Shown here: positions 1 through 7,770 of the stretch, in pieces
Layout: each line of letters begins with the position of its first letter
How positions within the stretch are numbered: position 1 is the first letter of the stretch
Source of the DNA: Cellulomonas sp. WB94
GTDB taxonomy: Bacteria > Actinomycetota > Actinomycetes > Actinomycetales > Cellulomonadaceae
Assembly: GCF_003115775.1 (NCBI RefSeq)
Contig: NZ_QEES01000002.1
Coordinates: 2,666,001-2,730,000, forward strand
Length of the DNA stretch: 64,000 bases
Direction of reading: 5' to 3'
Translations under genes and position numbers: made by a program
The notes under the pieces: generated by a model
The model's database searches: none
Told to the model about the DNA's origin: nothing
Seen by the model: only the letters and a program-made list of their open reading frames with translations

Positions 1-1247
1 TGCAGCACCTGGATGGTGCCGGTGCCGACCAGCGCCGGATCGCCGGTGCCGCCGGTACCGCCGAACAGGACGGTCAGGGTGGAGTACACCGACCCGCCCT
101 CGGCGAGCAGGTGGAACAGGTTGTGCGCGAGGTGGGCAGCGACGTCGAGGGGGATCAGTGCGTAGCCGAACCGGGCGAAGTTGAGCGTCGCGCTCTCGAG
201 GTTGCGCAGTGCTGCGACCCGGGAGGCCAGGGCGAGGAGTGCGACCGGGACGCTGACCGCGACGGCGAACGCGACCGTGAAGATGACGGCGTAGCTCGTG
301 ATGCCGGTCGTCGTCTCGATCCAGCTCAGGACGTCCGTCCAGACCTCGAGCATGGTGACGTTCTGGATCAGGACGATGCCCATGATCGCCATGGCCAGCG
401 CGGACTGCTCGAGCTTGGGCTTCGTGATGAACCACAGCTCGCTGGTCGGCTTGCGGACCCGGATCTGGATGGCGTCGTTGGGGCACGACTTGATGCAGTT
501 CGCGCACAGGTTGCAGTTCGCCGAGTCCTCCATCGTGCGCGGGAACGTGAACAGCGGGCAGGCGGCGACCGTGTCAGTGCCGTTGAAGCACGCCGCCTTG
601 GCCTTGCACGTCGAGCAGATCCCGGTGTCCGCACGCAGCTCGACCATGCCGACCCGGGCGTAGTTGCCCGCGAGCCCGCCGAGGAAGCACAGGTACCGGC
701 AGAAGGTGCGTCGCTGGAACAGGGCGCCCGACGCGATGACTGCTGTCGTGAGGAGGAGGAGCAGCACGCCTGAGCCCCACGGCGACTCGACGATGCCCCA
801 CACGTGATCGGCCCACGTGATCGCGAGGAACGCGGCGTCGATGACCCAGATGCCGTAGCTCTTGAGGAACGCCGGCACCGGGCGGTTGACCCCGACCCAC
901 TTCTGCACGAGGTCGGAGATGGCGCCGAACGGGCACACGGCGCACCAGAACCGACCGAGCAGCACGAAGACGATGGGGATGACGGGCCACCACAGCACCC
1001 ACATGAGGGCCGTGCCGGCGTTGTCGTGGGCCGCGTCGGGCCCGGCAAGAAGCTGATACGCCACGAGGCCGAACACGGCGGCGATCGGGACCTGCAGGAC
1101 GCCGGGATACCACCGGCTGCGCAGAGCCGCTGCGACAAGGGGGATCGTCATGAGGTTCCGGCCCGGGCGCGGCGGCGTCAGGTCCGGACCCGGGGACACG
1201 TCCGGGTCGACCGGGGCGGGCGGTACGACGGTGGTGGGCGCGGTCAC
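1..1247 (-). CDS. 4Fe-4S polyferredoxin membrane protein (NapH/NosR-like), 3' end outside window
   Basis: Integral membrane iron-sulfur protein, probably passing electrons across or along the membrane. About 415 codons are visible and the reading frame runs off the left edge. Cysteine motifs in order: WCAVCP, then CRYLC, then CSTCKAKAAC..ACP, then a ferredoxin-type CNLCANCIKSCP, with hydrophobic segments before, between and after them. This is the layout of NapH/NosR/YccM-type polyferredoxins. The GTG start at 1247 follows a GGAGAA ribosome site; an internal ATG at 1151 is in frame but lacks as good a site. It lies 18 bases after a Met/His-rich membrane protein, so the two are probably co-transcribed. 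The redox partner cannot be told from the sequence. Confidence 0.85.
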   Translation of the reverse strand, partial: MTAPTTVVPPAPVDPDVSPGPDLTPPRPGRNLMTIPLVAAALRSRWYPGVLQVPIAAVFGLVAYQLLAGPDAAHDNAGTALMWVLWWPVIPIVFVLLGRFWCAVCPFGAISDLVQKWVGVNRPVPAFLKSYGIWVIDAAFLAITWADHVWGIVESPWGSGVLLLLLTTAVIASGALFQRRTFCRYLCFLGGLAGNYARVGMVELRADTGICSTCKAKAACFNGTDTVAACPLFTFPRTMEDSANCNLCANCIKSCPNDAIQIRVRKPTSELWFITKPKLEQSALAMAIMGIVLIQNVTMLEVWTDVLSWIETTTGITSYAVIFTVAFAVAVSVPVALLALASRVAALRNLESATLNFARFGYALIPLDVAAHLAHNLFHLLAEGGSVYSTLTVLFGGTGGTGDPALVGTGTIQVL

Positions 1248-1265
1248 GGGGTTCTCCTTCGCCGG

Positions 1266-1667
1266 TCAGACGGTCGTCGGGGGAGTCGATCCCCGCTGGC
1301 GGCGCGGGTGTCGGGCTCGATCGCGTCGACGCAGGACGCTGGCGCTGATCAGGACCGCGCCGTTGACGCCGGCGAACGTGGACAGCACCGCGACGCGGGG
1401 GCGCGCCGTCGCTCCGATGGCGCCCTCGGCCGGCTCGGCGCCGTGCTCGGTGTGGTCAGCCGAGCCGGCGCCGTGGTCCATGCCCTCCATGCCCTGCATG
1501 TCGTCAGTCCCCGTCATGCCCTCCATGTCGTGCGGGGCGGAGGTCTGGCTGGGCGTGGGTAGCGGCTCGGACGCGATCGCCGGGCCCAGGAAGGCAGCCA
1601 GCGGCAGAACCAGCGCCGGCAGTGCCAGCGCGACGACGGCCGGCAGTCGGATGACGGTGCGGTGCAT
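1266..1667 (-). CDS. Met/His-rich secreted or membrane-anchored small protein
   Basis: A 133-residue protein with an N-terminal hydrophobic segment (about residues 5-28, ending near AIAS), then an acidic Met/His-rich stretch (DMEGMTGTDDMQGMEGMDH, followed by more His), then a second hydrophobic segment near residues 93-112 and a basic tail. The Met/His run resembles copper-binding segments of periplasmic or extracytoplasmic copper proteins, which is only an inference. The ATG at 1667 has GAGGAG upstream. It sits directly upstream of the polyferredoxin gene in the same direction, suggesting a joint role in membrane redox or metal handling. No named family recognised. Confidence 0.7.
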   Translation of the reverse strand: MHRTVIRLPAVVALALPALVLPLAAFLGPAIASEPLPTPSQTSAPHDMEGMTGTDDMQGMEGMDHGAGSADHTEHGAEPAEGAIGATARPRVAVLSTFAGVNGAVLISASVLRRRDRARHPRRQRGSTPPTTV

Positions 1668-1833
1668 GCGGGTCAGCTCCTCGAGGACGGGTCCGCGAGT
1701 ACTGTCCCGGCACGCTGAACGATTGACCCGGGACTTTGCGGTCCCTGGGCAGAACCTCAATCGAAACTTCATCGAGCGCCGCGGCGCCCCCGACAGCCCG
1801 CGTCCGTCCTCGGTGCCCCGCCCGGGGCGCGAT

Positions 1834-2409
1834 CTACAGGCCGCTGCGCCACTCGTCGGCGAGCAGCGCGTAGCCCAGACCCTCGAGCCAGGCGCCCGAG
1901 CGGTGCAGCGACTCGCGGACGGCGTGCTGCTCTCGACGCATCCCGACACGCTCCATCAGACGCCAGGATGCCTCGTTGTCAGCGAAGCAGGTGGCCGTCA
2001 CGCGACGCAGCCCGAGGTCCTCGAAGCAGATCCGGATCAGCTCTCGGACCGCCTCGGTCGCGTACCCCTGGCCGGCCTGATCGGGGTGAAGTGCCCACCC
2101 GAGCTCTGCCTGGACCCCGCGACCCTGGTCGACGACCTCGGCCTGCGCCCAGGCGTCCGACACGGCGAGCATGAGGTCGCCGATGACCTCGCCGTCGTGC
2201 TCGATGACAAGGGTCTTCGGCAACCGACCCGGATGGTCGAACGCGGTGCGGTACTCGTCCACCGTGGTCGGGGCGCGCGTGATCCAGTGGTTGACGGTCG
2301 CCAGCCGGCGGTACCGCCAGGTGGGCTCGACGTCGAGCGGCGTCGCCGGCCGCAGAGCCAGACGTGCGGTCCGCACCGGCCATGCCACGGTGTCGAGGGG
2401 GGTGGCCAT
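1834..2409 (-). CDS. GNAT family N-acetyltransferase (RimJ/RimL-like)
   Basis: Predicted acyl-CoA N-acyltransferase of about 191 residues. The RimJ/RimL-type pattern is visible: RLALRPATPLD near the N terminus, an internal strand IGDLMLAV, then the acetyl-CoA loop in GYATEAVRELIRICFEDLGLRRV, and NEASWRLMERVGM near the C terminus. Substrate unknown; the subfamily acetylates ribosomal protein N termini or small amines. An in-frame GTG six bases upstream (2415) is an equally possible start. It stands alone, transcribed in the same direction as the upstream LuxR gene but separated from it by a likely terminator. Confidence 0.85.
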   Translation of the reverse strand: MATPLDTVAWPVRTARLALRPATPLDVEPTWRYRRLATVNHWITRAPTTVDEYRTAFDHPGRLPKTLVIEHDGEVIGDLMLAVSDAWAQAEVVDQGRGVQAELGWALHPDQAGQGYATEAVRELIRICFEDLGLRRVTATCFADNEASWRLMERVGMRREQHAVRESLHRSGAWLEGLGYALLADEWRSGL

Positions 2410-2435
2410 GGTCACATCGTGTCAGGACACAAGGA

Positions 2436-2454
2436 AGCCCCACGAAAGGGGGCC
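2436..2454 (-). terminator. Hairpin terminator of the LuxR gene
   Basis: GCCCC/GGGGC stem around CGAAA, followed on the minus strand by T-rich sequence (TTCCTT). It lies about 160 bases past the stop of the LuxR-family gene. The hairpin and its flank nearly match the terminator after tRNA-Asn at 4530-4558. Confidence 0.5.
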
Positions 2455-2615
2455 TGAACTGCGATTCTGCTGGACTCGTACTGCCCGCCTCGGCAATCCC
2501 GACCCCCGACGCCAACAACCGCCAGCACCGCGTCTCGACGTCCGGCTGCCGTTGACGACCTCGTCTGAGGGTGGGGGGTCCACGCCTGAGCCGTTGCCGA
2601 GCACCAGGGGAGAGT

Positions 2616-3728
2616 TCACGTGCGAGGCGCGAGCCCGGTGCCCAGCGCACGGGCGAGGACGGTGACGCGATCGCGTGCCCCGGTCTTGACGAAGATCGAC
2701 TTGAGGTGGTCTTGCACGGTGTGCTCGGACAGCGCCATCTGCCGTGCCATCATCCGGGTATCGGCGCCCGTGGCAAGCAGTCCGACGAGCTGGTTCTCAC
2801 GAGAGGTGAAGGCGAAGGCGCGTGCGAAGAGCTCGAGACGCTCGGTGGGTGACGTCTCCTCGATGGTCACGACGATTCCGGCCGCGGCGGGGTCAGGAGC
2901 GGTCGGTTGTGTCGCGACGGAAGCGATCCTGGCTGCGCGAAGGGTGAGCCAGAAGCCGTCGCTGAGGTGTGTGCGGGTGGACGCCGGGTGGTCGTCGACG
3001 CCGTCTTCGATGGCCAGGAGCTGTGCGGCGGTGTTGTAGACGCTCGCGGGGACAGCGTGGGAACCGGGCCCCGGCGCGAGCAGGACGTCCAGCCACGTCT
3101 GGGACGCCGCAGTTCGACTCGTAATTCGCAGACCGTCGTCGAGTGTCAGTACGACGGGCCCGGCGTCATCGCGGTGCGGTTTCGCCGCTTCGACGAAGGT
3201 TCGCGCTTGGCATTCCCGCAGGGCAGTCGTCACCGTCGGTGCGATCGCGGCGAGGATGAGAGCGTCGGATTCTCCGAACGGCTCACGGTGGTCGCCGCGC
3301 CACAGGTCGAGGAATCCCCAGCAGCCGAACTGGTCGGCGAAGACCGTCGAGGCGACGTCGCGGATGCCGTGCCTGCCCAACATCTCGCGCCACATCACAG
3401 TCTGAGCAAGATCGACGCGCGTTGCGTTGCCCAGTAGCCCCACATGTGACGTCGTCTGCATCAGTGCGGTCCAGCGGTTCAGCTGGGTGGAGTACTTCGC
3501 CCGGATGAGGGACGGCAGTTCGGAGAGCGGGACGCCAGGGACGTGGGCCAGAGGGGCAGCGCCGACGGTGGTCACAGGGTCGGTGAGCAGCCACACGTAC
3601 GCATCGAAGTCGACCACCCCATGCAGGACGTCGAGGACTGCGCCGCGCAGGGCCACGGAGTCGAGCATCTGCCGGGCGACGACGTCGATCCGCGCGCGGA
3701 CTCGATCCCCATCGCGGGTGCTGGTCAC
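2616..3728 (-). CDS. LuxR-family transcriptional regulator
   Basis: A 370-residue regulator with a C-terminal LuxR/FixJ helix-turn-helix: FTSRENQLVGLLATGADTRMMARQM (written in parts), then LSEHTVQDHLKSIFVKTGARDR, close to the GerE-type consensus. The N-terminal 250 residues resemble a GAF-like sensory region but no firm family is seen. The frame is open much further upstream, but that extension would lie antisense across the following small gene. The GTG at 3728 is therefore preferred, putting the two genes back to back. Ligand and targets unknown. Confidence 0.8.
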   Translation of the reverse strand: MTSTRDGDRVRARIDVVARQMLDSVALRGAVLDVLHGVVDFDAYVWLLTDPVTTVGAAPLAHVPGVPLSELPSLIRAKYSTQLNRWTALMQTTSHVGLLGNATRVDLAQTVMWREMLGRHGIRDVASTVFADQFGCWGFLDLWRGDHREPFGESDALILAAIAPTVTTALRECQARTFVEAAKPHRDDAGPVVLTLDDGLRITSRTAASQTWLDVLLAPGPGSHAVPASVYNTAAQLLAIEDGVDDHPASTRTHLSDGFWLTLRAARIASVATQPTAPDPAAAGIVVTIEETSPTERLELFARAFAFTSRENQLVGLLATGADTRMMARQMALSEHTVQDHLKSIFVKTGARDRVTVLARALGTGLAPRT

Positions 3729-3877
3729 TGGATGAGCGTATGGGTCGGTCGGGAACGTCCGTCGCGGTTGATCACACGGACGGAGGACCCCCAGGAATCT
3801 GGGGTATCGCGCAGCAGTGGGCCGACCTACCGTGACGTGCACCAGCAGGAGCGTTGCCGGACCGGATGGAGAGCGGC

Positions 3878-4165
3878 ATGACCACGTTGCGCATCGAGCA
3901 CGCGATCCACGACTACGACCAGTGGAAGGCAGCGTTCGACAGCTTCGCCCAGGTGCGCGCAGACGCCGGAGTGCGTGGCTACGCCATCCGTCTCCCTGTC
4001 GAAGACCAGCGCTGCCTGATGCTCGACCTGGAGTTCGACGACCCTGACGCTGCCCGCGGGTTCGTCCAGTTCCTTGAGCAGAAGGTCTGGTCATCTGCGG
4101 ACTCTGCCCCCGCTCTCGCCGGCGTGCCGCGTACCCGTCTCCTGGAACTCCGGGGAGCCGATTGA
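3878..4165 (+). CDS. Small alpha/beta-barrel protein (cyclase or monooxygenase-like fold)
   Basis: A 95-residue protein beginning MTTLRIEHAIHDYDQWKAAF. The pattern of an N-terminal strand, 'DYDQWKAAFD', a central strand and a closing helix resembles the dimeric ferredoxin-like fold of antibiotic-biosynthesis monooxygenase and polyketide cyclase-like proteins. Function unknown. The start at 3878 follows GGAGAG; an in-frame ATG at 3854 is weaker. It is divergent from the LuxR regulator with about 150 bases between starts, so it may be that regulator's target. Confidence 0.65.
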   Translation: MTTLRIEHAIHDYDQWKAAFDSFAQVRADAGVRGYAIRLPVEDQRCLMLDLEFDDPDAARGFVQFLEQKVWSSADSAPALAGVPRTRLLELRGAD

Positions 4166-4529
4166 GGAGTCGCTGGCACAGGCGAGACGGACAGGCGGGA
4201 CGGCCGGCTGAGCGACAACGGCGCGGCCGTCTGGTGGCTGTACGACGACCGCCGGTCAACGATCGCGTCAGTGGTGCCGGCGTTGGTCGTGACGGCCAGT
4301 TACCCACGGCAGCCAAGACTCACCGACCCCGGCGATATCCCCGGCGGCTGGACCGGACCGTGCAGCTCGGCTCACCGTCGCGGCGCCACATGCCGGCATC
4401 AGCGAGCCTCTGTGTCTTGCTCTAGCGAGCTGGACGGGTGTTCGAGACTTGGCCCGCCATCCTGCTTGCCCACATCGTGGGAACGGAGTGACGTACTGAG
4501 CGAGCACGTATTGGGCACGGCAGCAGAAA
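4166..4529. other. Non-coding stretch between small gene and tRNA-Asn
   Basis: No convincing gene. Short open frames exist on both strands, but none has a ribosome site or recognisable domain. The tRNA-Asn terminator lies at the right end. Confidence 0.5.
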
Positions 4530-4550
4530 GGCCCCCTCGAAAGGGGGCCT
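4530..4550 (-). terminator. Terminator after tRNA-Asn
   Basis: A strong hairpin with arms GGCCCCCT and AGGGGGCC around CGAA, just past the 3' end of the minus-strand tRNA-Asn. It is followed by TTTCTGC on that strand. Confidence 0.7.
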
Positions 4551-4569
4551 GACCTGCGGGTATACTGGC

Positions 4570-4641
<72 letters not shown>

Positions 4642-4689
4642 TCGCGCGAAAAGAACTGTAGCAGGAGGCCGCAGGTGCTCCGAATCGCC

Positions 4690-5241
4690 TCAGACGGCCA
4701 GTCCGGCCGCCGAGCGCACCCGAGCCTCCGCGGCGTCGACCCGTGCTGCGACCGTCGGGTCGGCGAGGTCGACGCCTGCTGAGCCGATGACCTGGGACAC
4801 GAGCTGACCGTCCTCGTTGCGGCGCAGGGCGACCCGCGCCTCGGTCCCGCCCGGGAGCGCGACGATCTCGCTGTGGACGACCGAGGACTGCACCCGCTCG
4901 CGCAGCGTCTGGGCGAACGGGCTGGCACCTGGACCCGCGAGCGCGAGTTCGGCACGGCCGCCGTCGACCCAGCTGATGGTGATGGTGGACGTCTCGGGGG
5001 CCAGGTTCGCCCGGTCGACGTCGGACCACGGTCGCCGCAGGACGTCGCCGTCGGGCCCGGCGACGTACAGCGACCGGCGCGCGGCAGCGGCCCACCGCCC
5101 GTCGGTCAGCTCGGCCGCCACGAGGACGCGGTCCCCCGACGGCAGCGCGAAGCGGGCACGGATCGCTGCGGGCAAGGATGGTCGACGCGAGAACAGGGGC
5201 ACGTCTCCACGGTACTGCGGGAGGGAAGCCAGTCCCGCCAC
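4690..5241 (-). CDS. Conserved actinobacterial protein of unknown function
   Basis: A 183-residue soluble protein with no signal peptide and alternating strands. It contains LPSGDRVLVAAELTDGRW, RSLYVAGPDGDVLRRPW and STITISWVDGG, suggesting a beta-rich fold in the first two thirds, then helices at the C terminus. I recognise the type as a hypothetical often found beside tRNA genes in Micrococcales, but no function is known. Start uncertain: GTG at 5241 gives the full length, GTG at 5202 (VPLFSRRP) a 170-residue form. Confidence 0.65.
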   Translation of the reverse strand: MAGLASLPQYRGDVPLFSRRPSLPAAIRARFALPSGDRVLVAAELTDGRWAAAARRSLYVAGPDGDVLRRPWSDVDRANLAPETSTITISWVDGGRAELALAGPGASPFAQTLRERVQSSVVHSEIVALPGGTEARVALRRNEDGQLVSQVIGSAGVDLADPTVAARVDAAEARVRSAAGLAV

Positions 5242-5278
5242 CGGCCACGTCCGGCGACCCAGTAGCCTGGTCGTTCGC

Positions 5279-5352
5279 GGGCCAGTAGCTCAGTCGGTCA
5301 GAGCAGCGGACTCATAATCCGTGGGTCGTGGGTTCAAGCCCCACCTGGCCCA
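5279..5352 (+). tRNA. tRNA with CAT anticodon (elongator Met; Ile2 possible)
   Basis: A 74-nt cloverleaf: acceptor GGGCCAG/CTGGCCC, D-arm GCTC..GAGC, anticodon stem CGGAC..ATCCG with loop CTCATAA, and T-arm GTGGG TTCAAGC CCCAC. It lacks initiator features. A CAT anticodon also fits tRNA-Ile2, whose C is modified to lysidine; sequence alone does not decide. Confidence 0.9.
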
Positions 5353-5369
5353 CCCGGTGATCTGCACAG

Positions 5370-5597
5370 TCACGCGTCTGGCGAAGATCGACAGGCCAAT
5401 GTGCAGCAGGAGTGCAGCAGCCAACTATCGGCGAGGGTGTAAGCGGCACGGATGTCGCTTAGGAGTCGGCCAAACGGAGATGCGCCCACGAGGGCGATGA
5501 CTGCCGGTCGGTCCGCTCGTGTTGTCCAGCTGACAGCGATCGCGGCCACACTCGACGCGGTCAGCATCTGCTCGGCCACCGGTGGGGCATACGCCAC
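5370..5597 (-). CDS. Small unidentified reading frame downstream of frameshifted membrane gene
   Basis: A possible 75-residue frame, starting at a GTG seven bases after the stop of the frameshifted membrane gene. It has a hydrophobic middle (VIALVGASPFGRLL) but no clear ribosome site or family. It may be part of a decayed gene next to the tRNA. Confidence 0.3.
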   Translation of the reverse strand: MAYAPPVAEQMLTASSVAAIAVSWTTRADRPAVIALVGASPFGRLLSDIRAAYTLADSWLLHSCCTLACRSSPDA

Positions 5598-5603
5598 CTG
5601 CCG

Positions 5604-6253
5604 CTACCGCAGCAGGGGCGGTGTGGAGCGCTGGACGCCAGCGAGCCCGAGGCCTCCGAGGCCCGAACCGACGATGACGACGACGAGACTCTGGATTGTC
5701 GCCTCTTGGTGGAACATCGAGCGGGACCCCACACTCACCGCGATCACTCCAGCGGCGATCAGCATGCTCCAGCCGAACTCCGCGCGGCTTCCGCCGTCCA
5801 TCTGGTGGAGGAGGTCAAGATCTGGATCGGGCACCGGCGTGCCGCGGAAATACTCGGACGCGATCCGATGCCGCTCGCGGTGCACCCGGATGCCCCTTGA
5901 ATGGTCAAGGCCAATGCCGTGAAGCATGCCAAGAGCAACGGCGCCCGCCCGGACGCCCCGGATAGTTGCGTGATGATCAACACGGGAACGGAGACAGTCC
6001 AGAGTGCGCTCTCCAAGTAGAACCGTGCGGGAACCATCACGCTGGCAACCAACTCGGCTGTCGCCCATGTGCGCACCTTGGTCAGCGCAGCGCGACGATT
6101 GATGCTCTGCTCCCCGTCAGCGAGTTGCTTCGACCATTCGGCGATACGACGCATCCGAGCTCGCTGGGTCAACTGATCAAGAGCGACAAGGACACCGATG
6201 ACTGAAGCGATCGCTGCGGCAAGCGGCGCGACGGCCCGCAGGAACGTGTCCAT
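5604..6253 (-). pseudogene. Membrane protein gene with a single frameshift
   Basis: Starting at ATG 6253 (after GGAGGA), the frame encodes MDTFLRAVAPLAAAIASVIG, a first membrane helix, a basic helix (RRIAEWSKQLADGEQSINRR), and two more hydrophobic segments up to LALTIQ. The frame then becomes meaningless, while the adjacent frame continues with HRIASEYFRGTPVPDPDL and two further membrane helices to a stop at 5604. Joining at the CCCC run 5893-5896 gives an approximately 216-residue protein with about four membrane segments. The family is unknown. The break is either a true mutation or a base-calling error. Confidence 0.6.
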
Positions 6254-6404
6254 GCGTTGATCGTCCTCCGAGGCCGCGAAGGGCAGCATCTCGTTCCTGG
6301 CGTGACGGGGTCGGCAACCACCATGGGCGTCGGCACCGCACGCAGTGTCAGGTGCGAGCTCTCCGTGGCTCAAGAATGCGGGACACAATGACGATCTATG
6401 AGGC

Positions 6405-6905
6405 ATGAGCGCGTGGCGCAGTCGACGTCCAATCATCTCCGTGTTCCTTCTGGTGCTCGCTGTGACCCTGCTTCCAGGGTGCGGCAAGCAGGTCACTGAG
6501 CAGACAGCCCCGGATGCAACGAGCGCGACACCGACACCAACGCTGACGCCAGTGACTACGCCGACACCGTCCGCGCCGTCCCCAGCACCGACCGCTAAGC
6601 CGAGCACGACATCTGCCCCGGCCGATCCACCGGCCACCCAGGCGCCAGCGCCAGCGCCTGCAACAACACCTGCGCCAGCAATAGCACCAGCGCCGGCAGT
6701 GGCACCAGCGCCAGCAGAAGCACCTGCTCCGGCAGCTCCTGCGCCTGTCGTCCAAGCACCGCCTGCCACGTCCGCGAACGACCCGCAGTTCGCCACCTGC
6801 AAGGCAGCGATCGCCGCTGGCTACGGCAACTACGTGCAAGGGAATGATCCCGAGTACGCCTGGTATAACGACCGTGACGGTGATGGCGTCGTCTGCGAGA
6901 AGTGA
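6405..6905 (+). CDS. Lipoprotein with Pro/Ala-rich linker and Excalibur calcium-binding domain
   Basis: A 166-residue surface protein. Residues 1-26 form a lipoprotein signal ending in lipobox LLPGC. Residues 30-125 are a Pro/Ala/Thr-rich linker built from imperfect PAPA units, probably spanning the cell wall. The last 37 residues form an Excalibur domain: FATCKAAIAAGYGNYVQG, then YAWYNDRDGDGVVCE with the DxDxDG calcium loop and paired cysteines. Excalibur domains occur in actinobacterial and Bacillus surface proteins and thermonucleases; the specific role here is unknown. It sits in an accessory patch after tRNA-Met. Confidence 0.85.
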   Translation: MSAWRSRRPIISVFLLVLAVTLLPGCGKQVTEQTAPDATSATPTPTLTPVTTPTPSAPSPAPTAKPSTTSAPADPPATQAPAPAPATTPAPAIAPAPAVAPAPAEAPAPAAPAPVVQAPPATSANDPQFATCKAAIAAGYGNYVQGNDPEYAWYNDRDGDGVVCEK

Positions 6906-7278
6906 CTACTGAGGCCACGAACAGGGCATCATGTGTCCGCTGAAGGCCCCTTGCAGCGGCCAGATCCGCATGGGCTTTGAGTGCCCGAACGTCGCCTGTA
7001 CGCCACCTTGAATGTCAGAGGGGGATGGCGTCGGAGGGCGGCAGCCACATTCCGTGGAACCGGAGTTGCTGGTCGCGGAGTTCGAAGCACAGCTGCCGGA
7101 GTCCGCGCGATCGCTGTTGACTTCAGGTGCGAGTGCCGCAGCGGGCGCCAAACGTGGACGTCCCGGTCGTCTCGGGCACCGCGGCGCACCGTCTTCTGGA
7201 AAGTGCCCGGGCGGGTTTCCAGCCGGTCACCAGCCGCACGCAATCACAGCAACTCGACGCCCGCTGTGCGCCCCGCCG
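6906..7278. other. Non-coding or decayed stretch
   Basis: No supported gene. A frame on the plus strand (7012 onward) contains EPELLVAEFEAQLPESARSLL and could be the remnant of a longer coding region, but no ribosome site or family is seen. It would also run through the following minus-strand gene and the riboswitch. Confidence 0.4.
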
Positions 7279-7491
7279 TTACCCGGCGAGCGTCATGACG
7301 TGCGCGGTCTCGCCCCCGGGGAGCGTCTCCACCGCGTCGGTCACGACGTACTCGACCTCGACAGGGGGTCCGGTCATCGGGTCGTCCTTCTGAGGGAAGG
7401 CGACTGTCTCGCCCGGCTGCGGGTCGTGATCGACCTCGACGGTCTCGCCGTCCCACTCACCGCCACGCGCCACCAGCATGAAGTTCGCCAT
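7279..7491 (-). CDS. Small hypothetical protein
   Basis: A 70-residue acidic protein starting MANFMLVARGGEWDGETVEV. It looks like one small beta-rich domain (GETVAFPQKDDP, VEVEYVVTDAVETLPGGE). No family is recognised and the ribosome site is weak. Start and even coding status are moderately uncertain, though codon use is typical of neighbouring genes. Confidence 0.5.
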   Translation of the reverse strand: MANFMLVARGGEWDGETVEVDHDPQPGETVAFPQKDDPMTGPPVEVEYVVTDAVETLPGGETAHVMTLAG

Positions 7492-7638
7492 GTCCACAGC
7501 ATCCCAGGGGGCACCCCGGCCTGCCACTGCTCGCACGCGGGCCGCGCATCACCCGCGGTGCCACGACCACGCGGACCGGGCTCGTTGACCGTTCATGCGG
7601 CCATGCGGGCGAATCGTGCGTTTTCACCCGGTCGTTTC

Positions 7639-7667
7639 TTGCACGGATGTCCGTATTCGGGCATAGT
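7639..7667 (+). promoter_or_regulatory. Predicted promoter of the riboswitch-bldC transcript
   Basis: A TTGCAC -35 and a CATAGT -10 are separated by 17 bases. Transcription would start near 7674, just before the conserved riboswitch core. Confidence 0.5.
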
Positions 7668-7673
7668 CGTCAC

Positions 7674-7752
7674 GTCAGCGAACAAGGGCAAACCCGCCGC
7701 AAGGCGGGGACGCAAAGCCACGGGGCCTCAAGGGCCAGCCGAGCTACCGAAC
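7674..7752 (+). ncRNA. Cyclic di-GMP-I (GEMM-I) riboswitch
   Basis: The hallmark GEMM-I segments are present in order: AAGGGCAAACC, a stem CCCGCC-GCAA-GGCGGG capped by a GNRA tetraloop, GGGACGCAAAGCCAC, then GGCCTCAAGGGCC and AGCCGAGCTACCGA. These match the ligand-binding and joining elements of the Vibrio Vc2 aptamer. The G-containing 'GGGCAAACC' strand is as in c-di-GMP binders rather than the altered form in cGAMP variants. The aptamer ends a few bases before the AGGAG of bldC, so control of translation is plausible. Confidence 0.87.
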
Positions 7753-7770
7753 GACAGGAGAAATCCCATC

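Noticed and set aside
3729-4316. N-terminal extension of the LuxR gene
   Set aside because: The frame is open, but the extension is low complexity and would run antisense through the small gene at 3878-4165, which has its own ribosome site.
6540-6770. Minisatellite-like DNA repeat
   Set aside because: The GCCAGCGCC-like periodicity is explained by the Pro/Ala linker codons of the Excalibur lipoprotein.
7012-7770. Long N-terminal extension of bldC
   Set aside because: BldC proteins are about 70 residues; the extension would translate the riboswitch and overlaps another gene on the opposite strand.
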